From contig NZ_JNIM01000001.1 in NCBI RefSeq assembly GCF_000702505.1, positions 3,100,001 through 3,164,000 of the forward strand: a stretch of 64,000 nt of DNA, in the 5' to 3' direction. The stretch comes from Thermogemmatispora carboxidivorans (GTDB lineage Bacteria; Chloroflexota; Ktedonobacteria; Ktedonobacterales; Ktedonobacteraceae). The notes below the pieces were generated by a model. It did no database searches, was not told the origin of the DNA, and saw only the letters and a program-made list of their open reading frames with translations. How positions within the stretch are numbered: position 1 is the stretch's first letter; the number at the start of each line of letters is the position of its first letter. The position numbers and the translations under genes are program-made. This document shows positions 17,507 through 27,400 of this stretch, piece after piece.

Positions 17507-18844
17507 ATGAGCGACCAGCAGCAACAGCCTGGCTTCTCCGCAGAGGGGCCAGACGAGGAGCAAGCCTTACAAGAGCTGCTCACCTTTCCTTTTGTAGAGG
17601 CCCTCTTTGGAAGGCGCTCACGCCGCTTTCTTCTCGGGGCCGAGATTCCTGATGGGCCACTGGCATATCGGTCCCGTTACGAACCCCTGCCCCTCAGCGA
17701 GCTGGAGACCCTGCTTGTACTTCTTGCCGTCGGCGGAAATACTGGCTGGCACCACTCGATCACCCGTCACGAGCGCTATGCACCCCATCTCGCCAACTAC
17801 GCGGGAGCCGCTGGCGGAAGAACCTTCCCTTCCGCTGCCGGTTTCCACACCAGTGAGATCTTCTTCACTGACGACAGCGGCACCTATTTCTTTGCAACGC
17901 GCGACGCCCCTGCCCTGGTGTCGCGCGCAGCGGATGGCCAGCTCTCCCTGACGGACTTACTGCGCGCCCATCGTGCGCGGATTCGCCGCCTCTCAGATCA
18001 GCGGATCTACCTGCCACCGCGCGAGCCTTATATGGAGGGACACAATACCTGGGTTGCCAACCGCCCCGGCTCGCTTCTCGTGATCCCGGTCGGCGACGTT
18101 GCCCAGCATACGATCGCCAATCTGTGCTTCTATGTGCAGAACGGCTACTGTATTTATGACGACATCCATCGGCGCCCCATTCCGGGCCTCGAGCGCTTCG
18201 CCGATCTGGTCGATGTTGACAATCCCTTACCACTGACCTTTCTGGACCAATATTCGCTGACCGAGTGCACTGCCGAACTGGCCACGGCTGCCTATGCCGG
18301 CATGCTGATGCTCCAGGCCCTGGGCCTTGGTGGCTGGATGTTCGACGGTATCGATCGTCTGACCATGTTGGGCGCCAGCGGCGACCCCGCGGTGCCAGGG
18401 CTTGGCTTCCGCTACGATACCGATGAACGCTGGTCACAGCCCAACCCAACCGGCCTGCCCGGTATCTTCGAAGGTTATTGTCCACCACATTTTCCAACGA
18501 TGCGCGCCGCGGTCGAGCGCTTCTGCGAACGCAAGTTTGGTCCCGGTGGACCTTTCCACCCCGATACTCCAGGCCCGTGGAAGGAGAGCCGGAGGGTACG
18601 AGCCAGCGCTCAGGTCCATGACGAGCGCTTTCGCGAGTGCGTCGCGCTCCAGGCTCAGTATATCTTTGACACTTTCGGGAAATTTCCCGCTACGGTCCCG
18701 ACGATCTTTATCTTGATGTATCTACAAGCTCATCACCTGGACCTGGAATACTACGATACGCTATTCGAGCCAGGGGCCTACCTGCGTACCCATGCCGAAC
18801 ATCTGCGTAAGTGGCATGGCCTTGCTCAGCCAAAGGAGCGCTAG
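17507..18844 (+). CDS. Large nitroreductase-like protein
   Basis: 445 residues, cytoplasmic. FVEALFGRRSRRFLLGAEIPDG near residue 30 followed by PLSELETLLVLLAVGGNTGWHH is the pattern of the nitroreductase fold (FMN-binding RRS-R start, then the helix bearing GNTGW). The C-terminal two thirds is unlike small nitroreductases and contains acidic, aromatic-rich segments. Related long proteins occur in other soil bacteria, so far as I recall, without known function. AGGAG sits about 10 nt before ATG 17507. It has its own promoter and a strong hairpin after its stop. An FMN enzyme is likely but not certain. Confidence 0.6.
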   Translation: MSDQQQQPGFSAEGPDEEQALQELLTFPFVEALFGRRSRRFLLGAEIPDGPLAYRSRYEPLPLSELETLLVLLAVGGNTGWHHSITRHERYAPHLANYAGAAGGRTFPSAAGFHTSEIFFTDDSGTYFFATRDAPALVSRAADGQLSLTDLLRAHRARIRRLSDQRIYLPPREPYMEGHNTWVANRPGSLLVIPVGDVAQHTIANLCFYVQNGYCIYDDIHRRPIPGLERFADLVDVDNPLPLTFLDQYSLTECTAELATAAYAGMLMLQALGLGGWMFDGIDRLTMLGASGDPAVPGLGFRYDTDERWSQPNPTGLPGIFEGYCPPHFPTMRAAVERFCERKFGPGGPFHPDTPGPWKESRRVRASAQVHDERFRECVALQAQYIFDTFGKFPATVPTIFILMYLQAHHLDLEYYDTLFEPGAYLRTHAEHLRKWHGLAQPKER

Positions 18845-18894
18845 CTTCTGGCTCCGCCGCAGACCAGAGATCTCCCCTCTTGCCTTGCTGCTAC

Positions 18895-18936
18895 AGCGGA
18901 ATGCAGCTGCTTGTCTTCAGGCAGCTGCATTCCGCT
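18895..18936. terminator. Perfect 16-bp hairpin between convergent genes
   Basis: AGCGGAATGCAGCTGC (18895-18910) and GCAGCTGCATTCCGCT (18921-18936) pair without mismatch around a 10-nt loop. It lies between the stops of the genes at 18844 and 18987, so it can serve both strands. No U-run. Confidence 0.7.
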
Positions 18937-18986
18937 ACCAGTGAATGCCTCCACAGAGAGAGCACCAACCCGGGAGCGAGCAAGCG

Positions 18987-21707
18987 TCAGGGATAGCTCA
19001 CCAGATAGGCGTTGGTCGTGGTCGAATTCGAGGGGCCGCCGGTGTTGTTGATAATATGCAGAATCGTCCCTACGCCGCCGAGCGAGACCGTCACCAGGTC
19101 GTGGAAGGTCACCCCCGCCGTATTGGGCACCTCAAAAGCGCGGTCCGCGACGATCGAGGGATCAACGTTGAAGTAGCAGTAGCTGCCCACTCCCCAGGCT
19201 TCATGACTGGTTACCGAGTTTGCGACCTTGTAGGCGGCATAGCCGCGTGTGCTGCCGTTCATCCAGGCTGCCTGGTTGGGTGGATCATAGGGCATCTCGT
19301 TCTGGAAGAAGTAGGTGCGCCCTCCGTTCCCATTCCAGATGACCTCGTACTGCTGATAGTGCTCGACGAAGAGGCCATACATGGTCACGTTATTGCCATT
19401 GACCACCAGGCCATTGGCAGCGGGATTGACGGTCCAGCCAACGCCGCTGCCGTGGTCGGCCCGCCAGAGCCAGAGGTCATCACCAATGACATTGTTGCTG
19501 TTGATCACCAGGCTCTGAGTGGCCTGACCGGGGCCAGCTCCGCCGATGCGGAAGAAGACATCGCTGAGCACGGTCGGATTGGCAGCATGGTTTTGAGAGG
19601 AGCCGCTGGGGCCGACCTGCAGCAATACCGGCGAATTGACTGGGCCAGCGTCAAAGAGCAGTCCCGCGATCGAGACCCCGTCGACATCGGCCACTGTCAT
19701 GGGAATGACCCCATTCTGCGGCACCAGCGTCGCCAGCCCCAACCCCAGCACAACCGTATTCGGGCGCGTGATGTTGATAGTGCCGTTGAGCTGGTAGACC
19801 CCCGGCGTGAAAAGCAGATTCAGACCCTGGGCCAGGGCGTTGTTGATGGTGGCAGCAGAGTCGCCAGGATGGGCAATGTAGAACTGGCTGATGGGAATCG
19901 AGGTACCTGCCGGCGTCCCATTGGCCCAGGTTGTTCCCTGACTATTGCTGCGCAGCGCTGGCACGAAGACGTAGTAGTTGCCGCTCTGGTCGATAGAGAG
20001 GAAAGGCTTCTCCCGAATCACTGGCGTCTGGTTGACCACTGTCTCGGGCGGATTGGGGAAGCTCGGCGGCGGCGCGCCGTTGACTCCCACGAAGACCATG
20101 TTCCAGACGCCACCGTTCCAGCTACCAAGCTGATCGTTGCGCGAGAGCCACTGCTGCTGCGAGCCAGACTGCGTCTGACCAGTGACCAGGCTATCGGCCA
20201 GGAAGCCACCGCTGGCCCAACCACCATCCCAGAGCAGGAGATTGCCCTGGATGTCAACACGCCGCAGCGGCGAGGCCTGGGCCGCAGCCCATTTGTTCCA
20301 GCCACCGGACGGGATAATCTTGAGGTTCTCAGCAGCACGCCAGAAATTCTGGGTGGCGTTGCCATTCATCCAGGCCGCGTCGAGGTTGACCGCGCCATTG
20401 ATCACCACGTCATCAGGTGAGCGGCCCAGTCCAAGCACCTGGGTATAGAAACCAACGTTGACCGTGACATTGTAGGTGCCTGGCTTGAAGAGGAGGGCGT
20501 AGCGATTGGTGCCGAACTGGTTGGTTTGCTGCTGGCTGTAGATGGCGTCGAGGGTGCTCTGGATCGTCGAGCTGGGCATCGAGGGGTCGAAGATGTAGAC
20601 ATTCGGCCCGAAATTGGGCGTACCCCCCGGCGGCGTCGCTGTTGACGTCGGCGTCGGGGTAGGCGTACCGCCCGCCCCCGGCAGGATCTCCAGCCCGTTC
20701 ACCTGGGCATTGTCCACTACCGTGCTAAACTGGATCACTATCGTCCCGCTCGTCGTCGCTGTCGCACTCACCTGCCTCACTACCGCCTTGTTCGCTCCTC
20801 CCGCTGCCGCATAGATATCAAAGTTCGTCAGCACCTGCTGCCCGTTGATGCTCACATTAAAGACCCGCTTACCCGCCGCACTCCAATACGTCTCAGCAAA
20901 GTGCAGCCGCACCGTGTAGGCCGCCCCCGCCGTCAGGTTCGAAATCGTGTACGTGAAGTTCCCGTAGCGATTGCTCTGATAGACCGCCTGCGGCGCCGGG
21001 TTCGTCACCCCCGACGTATCAATGGCATTGCTCGTGCTGGCCGTCGTCCCGCCACTATAGTAGCCGTCTGCGCTGAAGGGCGCCACCGCCGGCCCGCCTG
21101 CGTTGATTCGCACAGCGCCAGCTGCAGGCAGGATCTCCAGCCCGTTCACCTGGGCATTGTCCACTACCGTGCTAAACTGGATCGCTATCGTCCCGCTCGT
21201 CGTCGCTGTCGCACTCACCTGCCTCACTACCGCCTTGTTCGCTCCTCCCGCTGCCGCATAGATATCAAAGTTCGTCAGCACCTGCTGCCCGTTGATGCTC
21301 ACATTAAAGACCCGCTTACCCGCCGCGCTCCAATACGTCTCAGCAAAGTGCAGCCGCACCGTGTAGGCCGCCCCCGCCGTCAGGTTCGAAATCGTGTACG
21401 TGAAGTTCCCATAGCGATTGCTCTGATAGACCGCCTGCGGCGCCGGGTTCGTCACCCCCGACGTATCAATGGCACTGCTCGTGCTGGCCGTCGTCCCGCC
21501 ACTATAGTAGCCGTCTGCGCTGAAGGGCGCCACCGCCGGCCCGCCTGCGTTGATCTGTACAGGGGCCTCGGCATGGGCATGGGGGGCCGAGTCGAGCGCC
21601 GGGAGCACGAGAAAGAACGAGCCAAGAGAGAGGAGGATCAACAAACTCAAAAGACCTCGCCGCGCAATCCTGCGCCGTTGCGTCACTCCGGGAGCATATG
21701 CGTCCAT
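18987..21707 (-). CDS. Secreted double-malectin protein with beta-helix-like polysaccharide domain
   Basis: 906 residues. A signal sequence (GLLSLLILLSLGSFFLVLPAL) precedes two almost identical malectin-like domains of about 145 residues each (INAGGPAVAPFSADGYYSGG...NGLEILP), a TPTPTPT linker, and a ~520-residue C-terminal region with GLGRSPDDVVINGAVN, REKPFL and VYQLNGTINITRPNTVVLG. That region resembles right-handed beta-helix proteins near GH55-type glucanases, often misnamed adenylyl cyclase. Start 21707 has AAAGGAG 6-7 nt upstream. Malectin domains bind short glucans. The promoter carries LacI-like palindromes. Catalytic activity is inferred, not shown. Confidence 0.75.
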   Translation of the reverse strand: MDAYAPGVTQRRRIARRGLLSLLILLSLGSFFLVLPALDSAPHAHAEAPVQINAGGPAVAPFSADGYYSGGTTASTSSAIDTSGVTNPAPQAVYQSNRYGNFTYTISNLTAGAAYTVRLHFAETYWSAAGKRVFNVSINGQQVLTNFDIYAAAGGANKAVVRQVSATATTSGTIAIQFSTVVDNAQVNGLEILPAAGAVRINAGGPAVAPFSADGYYSGGTTASTSNAIDTSGVTNPAPQAVYQSNRYGNFTYTISNLTAGAAYTVRLHFAETYWSAAGKRVFNVSINGQQVLTNFDIYAAAGGANKAVVRQVSATATTSGTIVIQFSTVVDNAQVNGLEILPGAGGTPTPTPTSTATPPGGTPNFGPNVYIFDPSMPSSTIQSTLDAIYSQQQTNQFGTNRYALLFKPGTYNVTVNVGFYTQVLGLGRSPDDVVINGAVNLDAAWMNGNATQNFWRAAENLKIIPSGGWNKWAAAQASPLRRVDIQGNLLLWDGGWASGGFLADSLVTGQTQSGSQQQWLSRNDQLGSWNGGVWNMVFVGVNGAPPPSFPNPPETVVNQTPVIREKPFLSIDQSGNYYVFVPALRSNSQGTTWANGTPAGTSIPISQFYIAHPGDSAATINNALAQGLNLLFTPGVYQLNGTINITRPNTVVLGLGLATLVPQNGVIPMTVADVDGVSIAGLLFDAGPVNSPVLLQVGPSGSSQNHAANPTVLSDVFFRIGGAGPGQATQSLVINSNNVIGDDLWLWRADHGSGVGWTVNPAANGLVVNGNNVTMYGLFVEHYQQYEVIWNGNGGRTYFFQNEMPYDPPNQAAWMNGSTRGYAAYKVANSVTSHEAWGVGSYCYFNVDPSIVADRAFEVPNTAGVTFHDLVTVSLGGVGTILHIINNTGGPSNSTTTNAYLVSYP
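20681..21107. repeat. 427-bp direct repeat, copy 1 (second malectin domain)
   Basis: Matches 21128-21554 at a constant offset of 447 bp with about four single-base differences seen. Encodes one malectin domain. Confidence 0.9.
21128..21554. repeat. 427-bp direct repeat, copy 2 (first malectin domain)
   Basis: Partner of 20681-21107. Confidence 0.9.
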
Positions 21708-21988
21708 GACATCTCCTTTCTGAAAGGTCACTGCTGGCAGGTACGGTCAGGGACTTCGCCTCGCTCTTGTTCTGCCAGTCCATGCATCGATCAGTCGAGC
21801 AAGCCAGGCTAGTCGCCCCCACAAGGACAGCCAGCAAAGCAGCGAGTTGGCTGGTACTGGCGCCATATTCAGCGCAAGCAATCGAGGAAGAGGAGCCTCG
21901 CCTCCTTTCTGCTCTATGCTGCCCGCCTGTTGTGACGAAGCGAGCCAGCTGAAGCGACGGGGGAGAGATCTCTGGCTCGCCAACTTTT

Positions 21989-21996
21989 TTTCGAAA
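21989..21996. promoter_or_regulatory. LacI-like palindrome TTTCGAAA in malectin gene leader
   Basis: Perfect palindrome with the central CG usual for LacI-family operators. The 12-mer TTTCGAAAGAAA starting here recurs exactly at 24224 in the promoter of the other malectin gene. Confidence 0.5.
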
Positions 21997-22003
21997 GAAA
22001 GCC

Positions 22004-22015
22004 GAAATCGTTTTC
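22004..22015. promoter_or_regulatory. LacI-like operator GAAATCGTTTTC at the malectin gene start site
   Basis: Imperfect palindrome of the form GAAAnCGnTTTC, directly downstream of the predicted transcription start of the minus-strand gene, where a repressor would block RNA polymerase. Confidence 0.55.
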
Positions 22016-22023
22016 TAGAAGAA

Positions 22024-22052
22024 ACTATACGGATTTGCACTCTGCTTGTCAA
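22024..22052 (-). promoter_or_regulatory. Promoter of the double-malectin gene
   Basis: On the minus strand TTGACA (plus 22047-22052), 17-nt spacer, TATAGT (plus 22024-22029). Near-consensus. Confidence 0.8.
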
Positions 22053-22138
22053 GAGAGCGAGCTGGAGGGATAGCAACAGCAGCGGTAACAGGAGGGAAGG
22101 AGCAAAGGGGAGTTGAGATGACTGTGCAGTGGCTGTGC

Positions 22139-22144
22139 TATAAT
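22139..22144 (+). promoter_or_regulatory. -10 box of the LacI regulator gene
   Basis: TATAAT, 43 nt before ATG 22187. It lies inside the longest open frame, so that frame's upstream starts are unlikely. The -35 is unclear (TTGAGA is 20 nt away). GAAACTTTC at 22151-22159 could be an autoregulatory half-matched site. Confidence 0.5.
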
Positions 22145-22186
22145 AGGTCGGAAACTTTCAGAGGGGAGCAAGCACAGCATAAGTCA

Positions 22187-23224
22187 ATGGCAAGACGACA
22201 CAACATCGACGGGCGACCCACCATTGCCCAAATTGCCAGAATAGCGGGGGTTTCGGTCCCCACGGTCTCCAAAGTGCTGAACGGGCGAGCAGACGTCTCG
22301 CTACCGACGCGCGAGAAAGTCGAGCGGATCATTGAAGAGTACGGCTTTGTGCGCAACCGTGCGGCGCGGGCGCTGCGCAAAGGGAAGACTGGTCTGGTCG
22401 ACCTGCTGCTGCCACGGCTGGACGACGAATACTATCTGCCCATCTTAGAAGGGGTAGCCCAAGTCCTACGTGACGCTGGGCTGCGCCTGGTTTTGACAGC
22501 CACCGACTACAAATCGGAGGAAGAGGTACGCTGGATTGCCACAGTCACCGATCACTCAACCGATGGCATCCTGGTAATGCTCCCATCAGAGCGAGCCATC
22601 GAGCAGCTTGAACGCGCGGGGCTCCCCTTTGTGCTGATTCACAATCAAGGGGGCCTCCAGGCAATGGCTCCCTCAGTGCGTATCACCAGTTGGGAAGGCG
22701 GCTTTGTGGCCACAACCCACCTGATCCGGCTGGGTCACCGGCGCATCGCCTACATCGGCAAGACCTCCCCGGCCAGAGATGCCATTGAGCGCATCGCCGG
22801 CTACCGCGCCGCCCTGGATGCCGCTGGGCTGCCGCTGATGCCCGAGCTGGAGTGCGATGGCGACTTTACCGAAGCCAGTGGCTATCAGGCCACCCTGCGC
22901 TTGCTAGAGCTGCCCGAGCCACCCACAGCGATCTTCGCCGGTAACGATCGCCAGGCGGCTGGCGTCTACCGGGCTCTGCATGAGCGCGGGCTGGCTGTCC
23001 CTGATCAGATGAGCGTCGTGGGCTTTGATAATCTGCCCTATACCGAGATCATGAATCCACCGCTGACGACGATTCATGCGCCCCGCCTGGAGCTGGGCCG
23101 CACGGCGGCGACGATGCTACTACGCCTCATCAATGGTGAGCAGCTGGAGATGCCACGCGTGGTGCTGCCAACGCATCTGGTGGAACGTCAGTCGTGCTCT
23201 CCACCGCGCCAGCAGCAGGAATAA
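22187..23224 (+). CDS. LacI-family transcriptional regulator
   Basis: 345 residues. The helix-turn-helix TIAQIARIAGVSVPTVSKVLNGRADVSLPTREKVERII and hinge helix lie at residues 12-60, followed by a periplasmic-binding-protein-like sensor domain (VDLLLPRLDDEYYLPILEGVAQVLRDAG...FDNLPYTEIMNPPLTTI). Such regulators bind sugars and repress carbohydrate genes. Start 22187 is preferred over longer frames because the -10 box lies just upstream. It is flanked by the two malectin-domain genes, both with CG-centred palindromes in their promoters, so it probably controls them in response to a glucan fragment. Ligand unknown. Confidence 0.9.
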   Translation: MARRHNIDGRPTIAQIARIAGVSVPTVSKVLNGRADVSLPTREKVERIIEEYGFVRNRAARALRKGKTGLVDLLLPRLDDEYYLPILEGVAQVLRDAGLRLVLTATDYKSEEEVRWIATVTDHSTDGILVMLPSERAIEQLERAGLPFVLIHNQGGLQAMAPSVRITSWEGGFVATTHLIRLGHRRIAYIGKTSPARDAIERIAGYRAALDAAGLPLMPELECDGDFTEASGYQATLRLLELPEPPTAIFAGNDRQAAGVYRALHERGLAVPDQMSVVGFDNLPYTEIMNPPLTTIHAPRLELGRTAATMLLRLINGEQLEMPRVVLPTHLVERQSCSPPRQQQE

Positions 23225-23370
23225 AGCGATCCCGGAGAGTCGAGCCGGGCAACGAGGCCCGTGCCTCCTCTCATTCCCAAGGAGAGATGGACGCAGGACC
23301 CGCAACAGTGCGCAACAAGGTCGGGCAGTCCCGCATGCTCCTCAGCAGAGTTGCTGACTGATGGCAGCTC

Positions 23371-23907
23371 CTAGAGGAGCGGTTTCTCGTAGAGAATCAT
23401 CTCCAGCGGCTGGATCTCTCCAGAAGGTTGACGCTGCTGATAGAAGGTGCGCCCTACCTCGCGAAAGCCGTTTTTGAGATAAAGGTGCTGGGCCGCAACC
23501 TGGAGTACGGAGGTATCGAGATGCAACAGACGGTACCCAAGGGCGCGGGCCCGCGTTTCGAGCGCTTGCAAAAGACGCTGACCGTAGCCACGGCCCTGGT
23601 ATTGGGGGAGGACGCGCATGCGCTTGATCTCGGCTCGTCCCTCACCAGTGCGCTTCAAGGCTCCCATCGCGACGATCTTGCCATCGCATTCCCCTATCAG
23701 AAATTCTCCGCCGCTGTTGAGATAGTGCTCTTCAATGGCATAGACATCGTCATCCCAGGGACCCCGCCCCAGATAGGCCCCCGTCTCTTTGAGCACGGCT
23801 ACATGTAACTGTTCAACCGCGGCTTGATCAGCAGGAGTATAGCGGCGTAGCCTGAACTCCAAGGGCTTTGCCCCCTTCCCGATCGATTGATTGGTCCCTC
23901 TCTTCAT
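23371..23907 (-). CDS. GNAT-family N-acetyltransferase
   Basis: 178 residues. LEFRLRRYTPADQAAVEQLH starts the fold; IKRMRVLPQYQGRGYGQRLLQALETRARALGY carries the acetyl-CoA loop (Q-G-R-G-Y-G), and LYLKNGFREVGRT the closing strand. Start 23907 gives a normal family N-terminus; an upstream start at 23964 would add 19 residues and has no better ribosome site. It converges with the LacI gene (146 nt between stops). Substrate unknown. It appears to be a stand-alone gene. Confidence 0.8.
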   Translation of the reverse strand: MKRGTNQSIGKGAKPLEFRLRRYTPADQAAVEQLHVAVLKETGAYLGRGPWDDDVYAIEEHYLNSGGEFLIGECDGKIVAMGALKRTGEGRAEIKRMRVLPQYQGRGYGQRLLQALETRARALGYRLLHLDTSVLQVAAQHLYLKNGFREVGRTFYQQRQPSGEIQPLEMILYEKPLL

Positions 23908-24124
23908 AGGCGATACGCAGCCAGTCCCTCGCTCGGAGCACCCTCGCTCTTCCAGGCCAGCCATCGGCAGACGTGGGGTTGAGGAGGAGGGATACGATCA
24001 TGATAGCACTCCGCCCTCGCTTACGACAAGACACAGTCGGCCCCAGCGGCCTCCATGCTCGGACGATCTTCGCCAGGTAAGCAAGAGGATGGAGAAAGAG
24101 AGGTTGCAGCGCCTGCACTCGCTC

Positions 24125-24136
24125 TTTTTCGAAAAA
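24125..24136. promoter_or_regulatory. Palindrome TTTTTCGAAAAA upstream of the -35
   Basis: Perfect 12-bp CG-centred palindrome, 97 bp (centre to centre) from the second one at 24224. Candidate distal operator for the LacI protein. Confidence 0.5.
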
Positions 24137-24161
24137 AGCACTGACAGTTTCATCCCCCCCC

Positions 24162-24190
24162 TTGACAGAGAGCCGCGAATTCTCTATATT
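24162..24190 (+). promoter_or_regulatory. Promoter of the malectin-GH16 gene
   Basis: TTGACA at 24162-24167, 17-nt spacer, TATATT at 24185-24190. Near-consensus. Confidence 0.8.
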
Positions 24191-24223
24191 CAAGACAAAG
24201 CCTTCGATATTGATTTCGCAAAA

Positions 24224-24235
24224 TTTCGAAAGAAA
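24224..24235. promoter_or_regulatory. Shared 12-mer TTTCGAAAGAAA, candidate LacI operator
   Basis: Located about 27 nt after the predicted start of transcription. Identical to 21989-22000 in the other malectin promoter. Confidence 0.55.
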
Positions 24236-24401
24236 AGGAGGGGAAACCTCAGCGCCGTATTCCCGTCCCCGAATGAGGTCAACAGGCTGGCAGCCAGCAC
24301 GACAGAGGGGTCCTGGCCGGCTGCAGGGTGCCTGACCTCGCCAGAAGCACAGACCTGCGCGATCGACTCAAGCCGCAAAGAAGCAAGCAAAGGAGTTTGT
24401 C

Positions 24402-27400
24402 ATGGATGCACCTGCTCCCGATGTAGCAAGGCAGCCCAGGTCACCATTGTCAGGGTTGGCTCCAGCGCCGTTGCGTACGCTTCGCTGGTTTCTCGTGTTT
24501 ATGTTAGTGTGCTCCTGGAGCGTGATGGCATTACTGCTGGGCCGGACGCCTCTGGCAAGAGCCGCGACAGCAATCCAGATCAACGCGGGTGGGCCGGCGG
24601 TCGCGCCCTTTGTGGCCGACATCGACTTCTCGGGTGGTGGCACCTCCTCCACTTCTAACACCGTCGACACCTCTGGCGTCTCCAACCCTGCTCCCCAGGC
24701 CGTTTATCAGAGCGCCCGTCTTGGCAACTTCGCCTACACCATTCCCAATTTGCCCCCCGGCTCCAGCTATACCGTTCGCCTCCATTTCGCCGAAACCTAC
24801 TGGACCGCCCCCGGCAAGCGCGTTTTCAACGTCAGCCTCAACGGTCAAACGGTCCTCTCCAACTTCGATATCTTCGCCGCCGGAGGCGCTAACAAGGCCG
24901 TCATTAAGGAGTTCAGCGCCACTGCCTCCTCCAGCGGGACTATCACCCTCCAGTTCAGCTCTGTCGTCGATCAGGCTCAGCTCAACGGTCTGGAGATTCT
25001 GCCAGCTTCGAGCAGCGGCTGGGCGCTGGTCTGGAGCGACAATTTCAGCGGCCCTGCTGGCAGCTCGCCCTCAGCGGACAACTGGATTATCGACACAGGT
25101 ACGGGTTATCCTGGCGGAGCGGCCAACTGGGGCACCGGCGAGGTCGAGACCATGAGTAACTCGACCAGTAATGTCTACCTCGACGGCAATAATCACCTGA
25201 ATATCACTGCCGTGAACAATAACGGGAGCTGGACCTCTGGGCGCATCGAGACCAAACGCAGCGATTTCGCCGCGCCGCCGGGCGGCATGTTGCAAATCAG
25301 CGCCTCCATCAAGCAGCCCAACCCAACCAACGGCCTCGGCTACTGGCCAGCCTTCAGCGCGATGGGCGCCCAGTACCGCGGCAACTACCAGAATTGGCCC
25401 GCTGTTGGTCAGATCGACATTTTAGAAGATGTCAACGGGCGCAGCGCTGAGATCGCAACGCTGCACTGTGGCAGCGCCCCAGGAGGACCCTGCAACGAGT
25501 ACAATGGCCTCACCAGCGGCCTGGCCACCTGTTCAGGCTGCCAGAGCGGCTATCATACCTATTCAGTGATCATCGATCGCAGCCTCTCGGATGAGCAGAT
25601 CCGCTGGTACCTGGATAACCAGCAGATCTGGATTGTGCGCGAGAGCCAGGTCGGCGTGAGCGCCTGGCAGGCCGCTGTCGACCATAGTTTCTTCTTGATC
25701 TTCGATCTGGCCATCGGCGGCTCCTTCCCGAACACGGTCTGTGGCTGCACCACGCCTACGAGCGCAACCTCGTCGGGTGGCACGCTGAGCATCGCCTCTG
25801 TTGCCGTTTACCAGAAGACGGGCACACCACCCCCAGCTATGACGACGCCACCAACGCCGAGCGGGGCCAGCGTTGTCAAGATCACCGGGACGCAGGGGAA
25901 CTGGCAATTGCTCGTCAACGGCTCGCCCTACCTGATCAAGGGCGTGACCTTCGGTCCCCCAAACGCTGCCGCTCTGGCCTACATGCCCGACCTGCAGGCC
26001 CTGGGCGTCAACACGATCCGCACCTGGGGGACTGATAGCAGTACCCAGTCGCTGCTTGATGCAGCCTCTGCCTACGGCATCAAGGTTATCAATGGCTTCT
26101 GGCTCTCCCAGAGCGCCGACTACCTCAACGATAGCGCCTACAAAGCAAGTCAGCTCAGCGCGATCCAGAGCCTGGTCACTACCTACAAGAATAATCCGGC
26201 GGTGCTGATGTGGGACGTCGGCAACGAGGTCTTGCTCACTCTGCAAAATAGCTTTTCGGGGACACAGCTAGAGCAGGAGCGCAACGCTTACGCCCAGTTC
26301 GTGGACCAGGTGGCCCAGGCGATCCACGCTATCGATCCGAACCATCCAGTGACCTCAACCGATGCCTGGACCGGCGCCTGGCAGTACTACAAGGCCAATG
26401 CGCCCCATCTGGACCTCTACGCCGTCAATTCCTACGGAGCGGTCTGCAACGTCAAGCAGGACTGGATCAACGGCAGCTACACCGTCCCCTACATGGTGAC
26501 CGAGTCGGGGCCGCCAGGCGAGTGGGAGGTGCCCAACGATGCCAACGGCGTCCCCCAGGAAAGCACGGACGTGCAGTCGGCCCAGGGCTACGCGAGCGCC
26601 TGGAATTGTATCACCGGCCACCACGGGGTAGCATTGGGGGCAACGCTCTTCAATTATGGCATCGAGAACGATTTCGGCGGCGTCTGGTTTAATCTGAAAA
26701 CCGGCGGTTGGAAACGCCTGGCTTACTATACGGTCCAGCAGCTCTATACAGGGCAGACCCCACCGGCCAGCAGCACCCCGCCGCTGATCTCGAATCTGAC
26801 AGTGAGCACGAATACGGTGCCAGCAGGCGGCCAGTTTACCTTGAGCGCCAGCGTCAGCAACCCCGGCAGTAATCTGCTGCGCTACAATATCATGTTCTGC
26901 AGTAAGTACATCGATGGCAGTACTGGTCTGCGTTACGCCACCTTCAGTCAGACGGGAACCAGCACTTTCACGGTGACGGCGCCCAAGGTGCTGGGCACCT
27001 GGAAGGTCTACCTGTATGCCTACGATGGTCAGGGGAACGTAGGCATCGAAACGCGCTCGTTCAAGGTGGTGCCGCCACCGGTCAACGGAAGCAATGTGGC
27101 GCTTGGCAAACCAACTACGGCCTCGTCTTACCAGACCACCGGCAATGGTGCCCCCTATCCGCCATCGAATGCTACCGATGGCAACCTGTCGACACGCTGG
27201 GCCAGCGACTGGAGTGATCCGCAGTGGATCATGGTCGATCTGGGCCAGGTGAGGCAAATCAGCCATATTCAACTGGTCTGGGAGGCCGCCTATGGCTCGG
27301 CCTATCAGATCCAGGTCTCGAACAATGGCACGACCTGGACGACGATTTATTCGACGACGAGCGGGACCGGTGGGGTCGACGATTTCAACGTGAGCGGCTC

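Larger units (their letters stand above)
23908..24401. other. Divergent regulatory region upstream of the malectin-GH16 gene
   Basis: No gene. It holds the promoter and two palindromes listed below and is AT-richer than its surroundings between 24115 and 24240. Confidence 0.6.
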
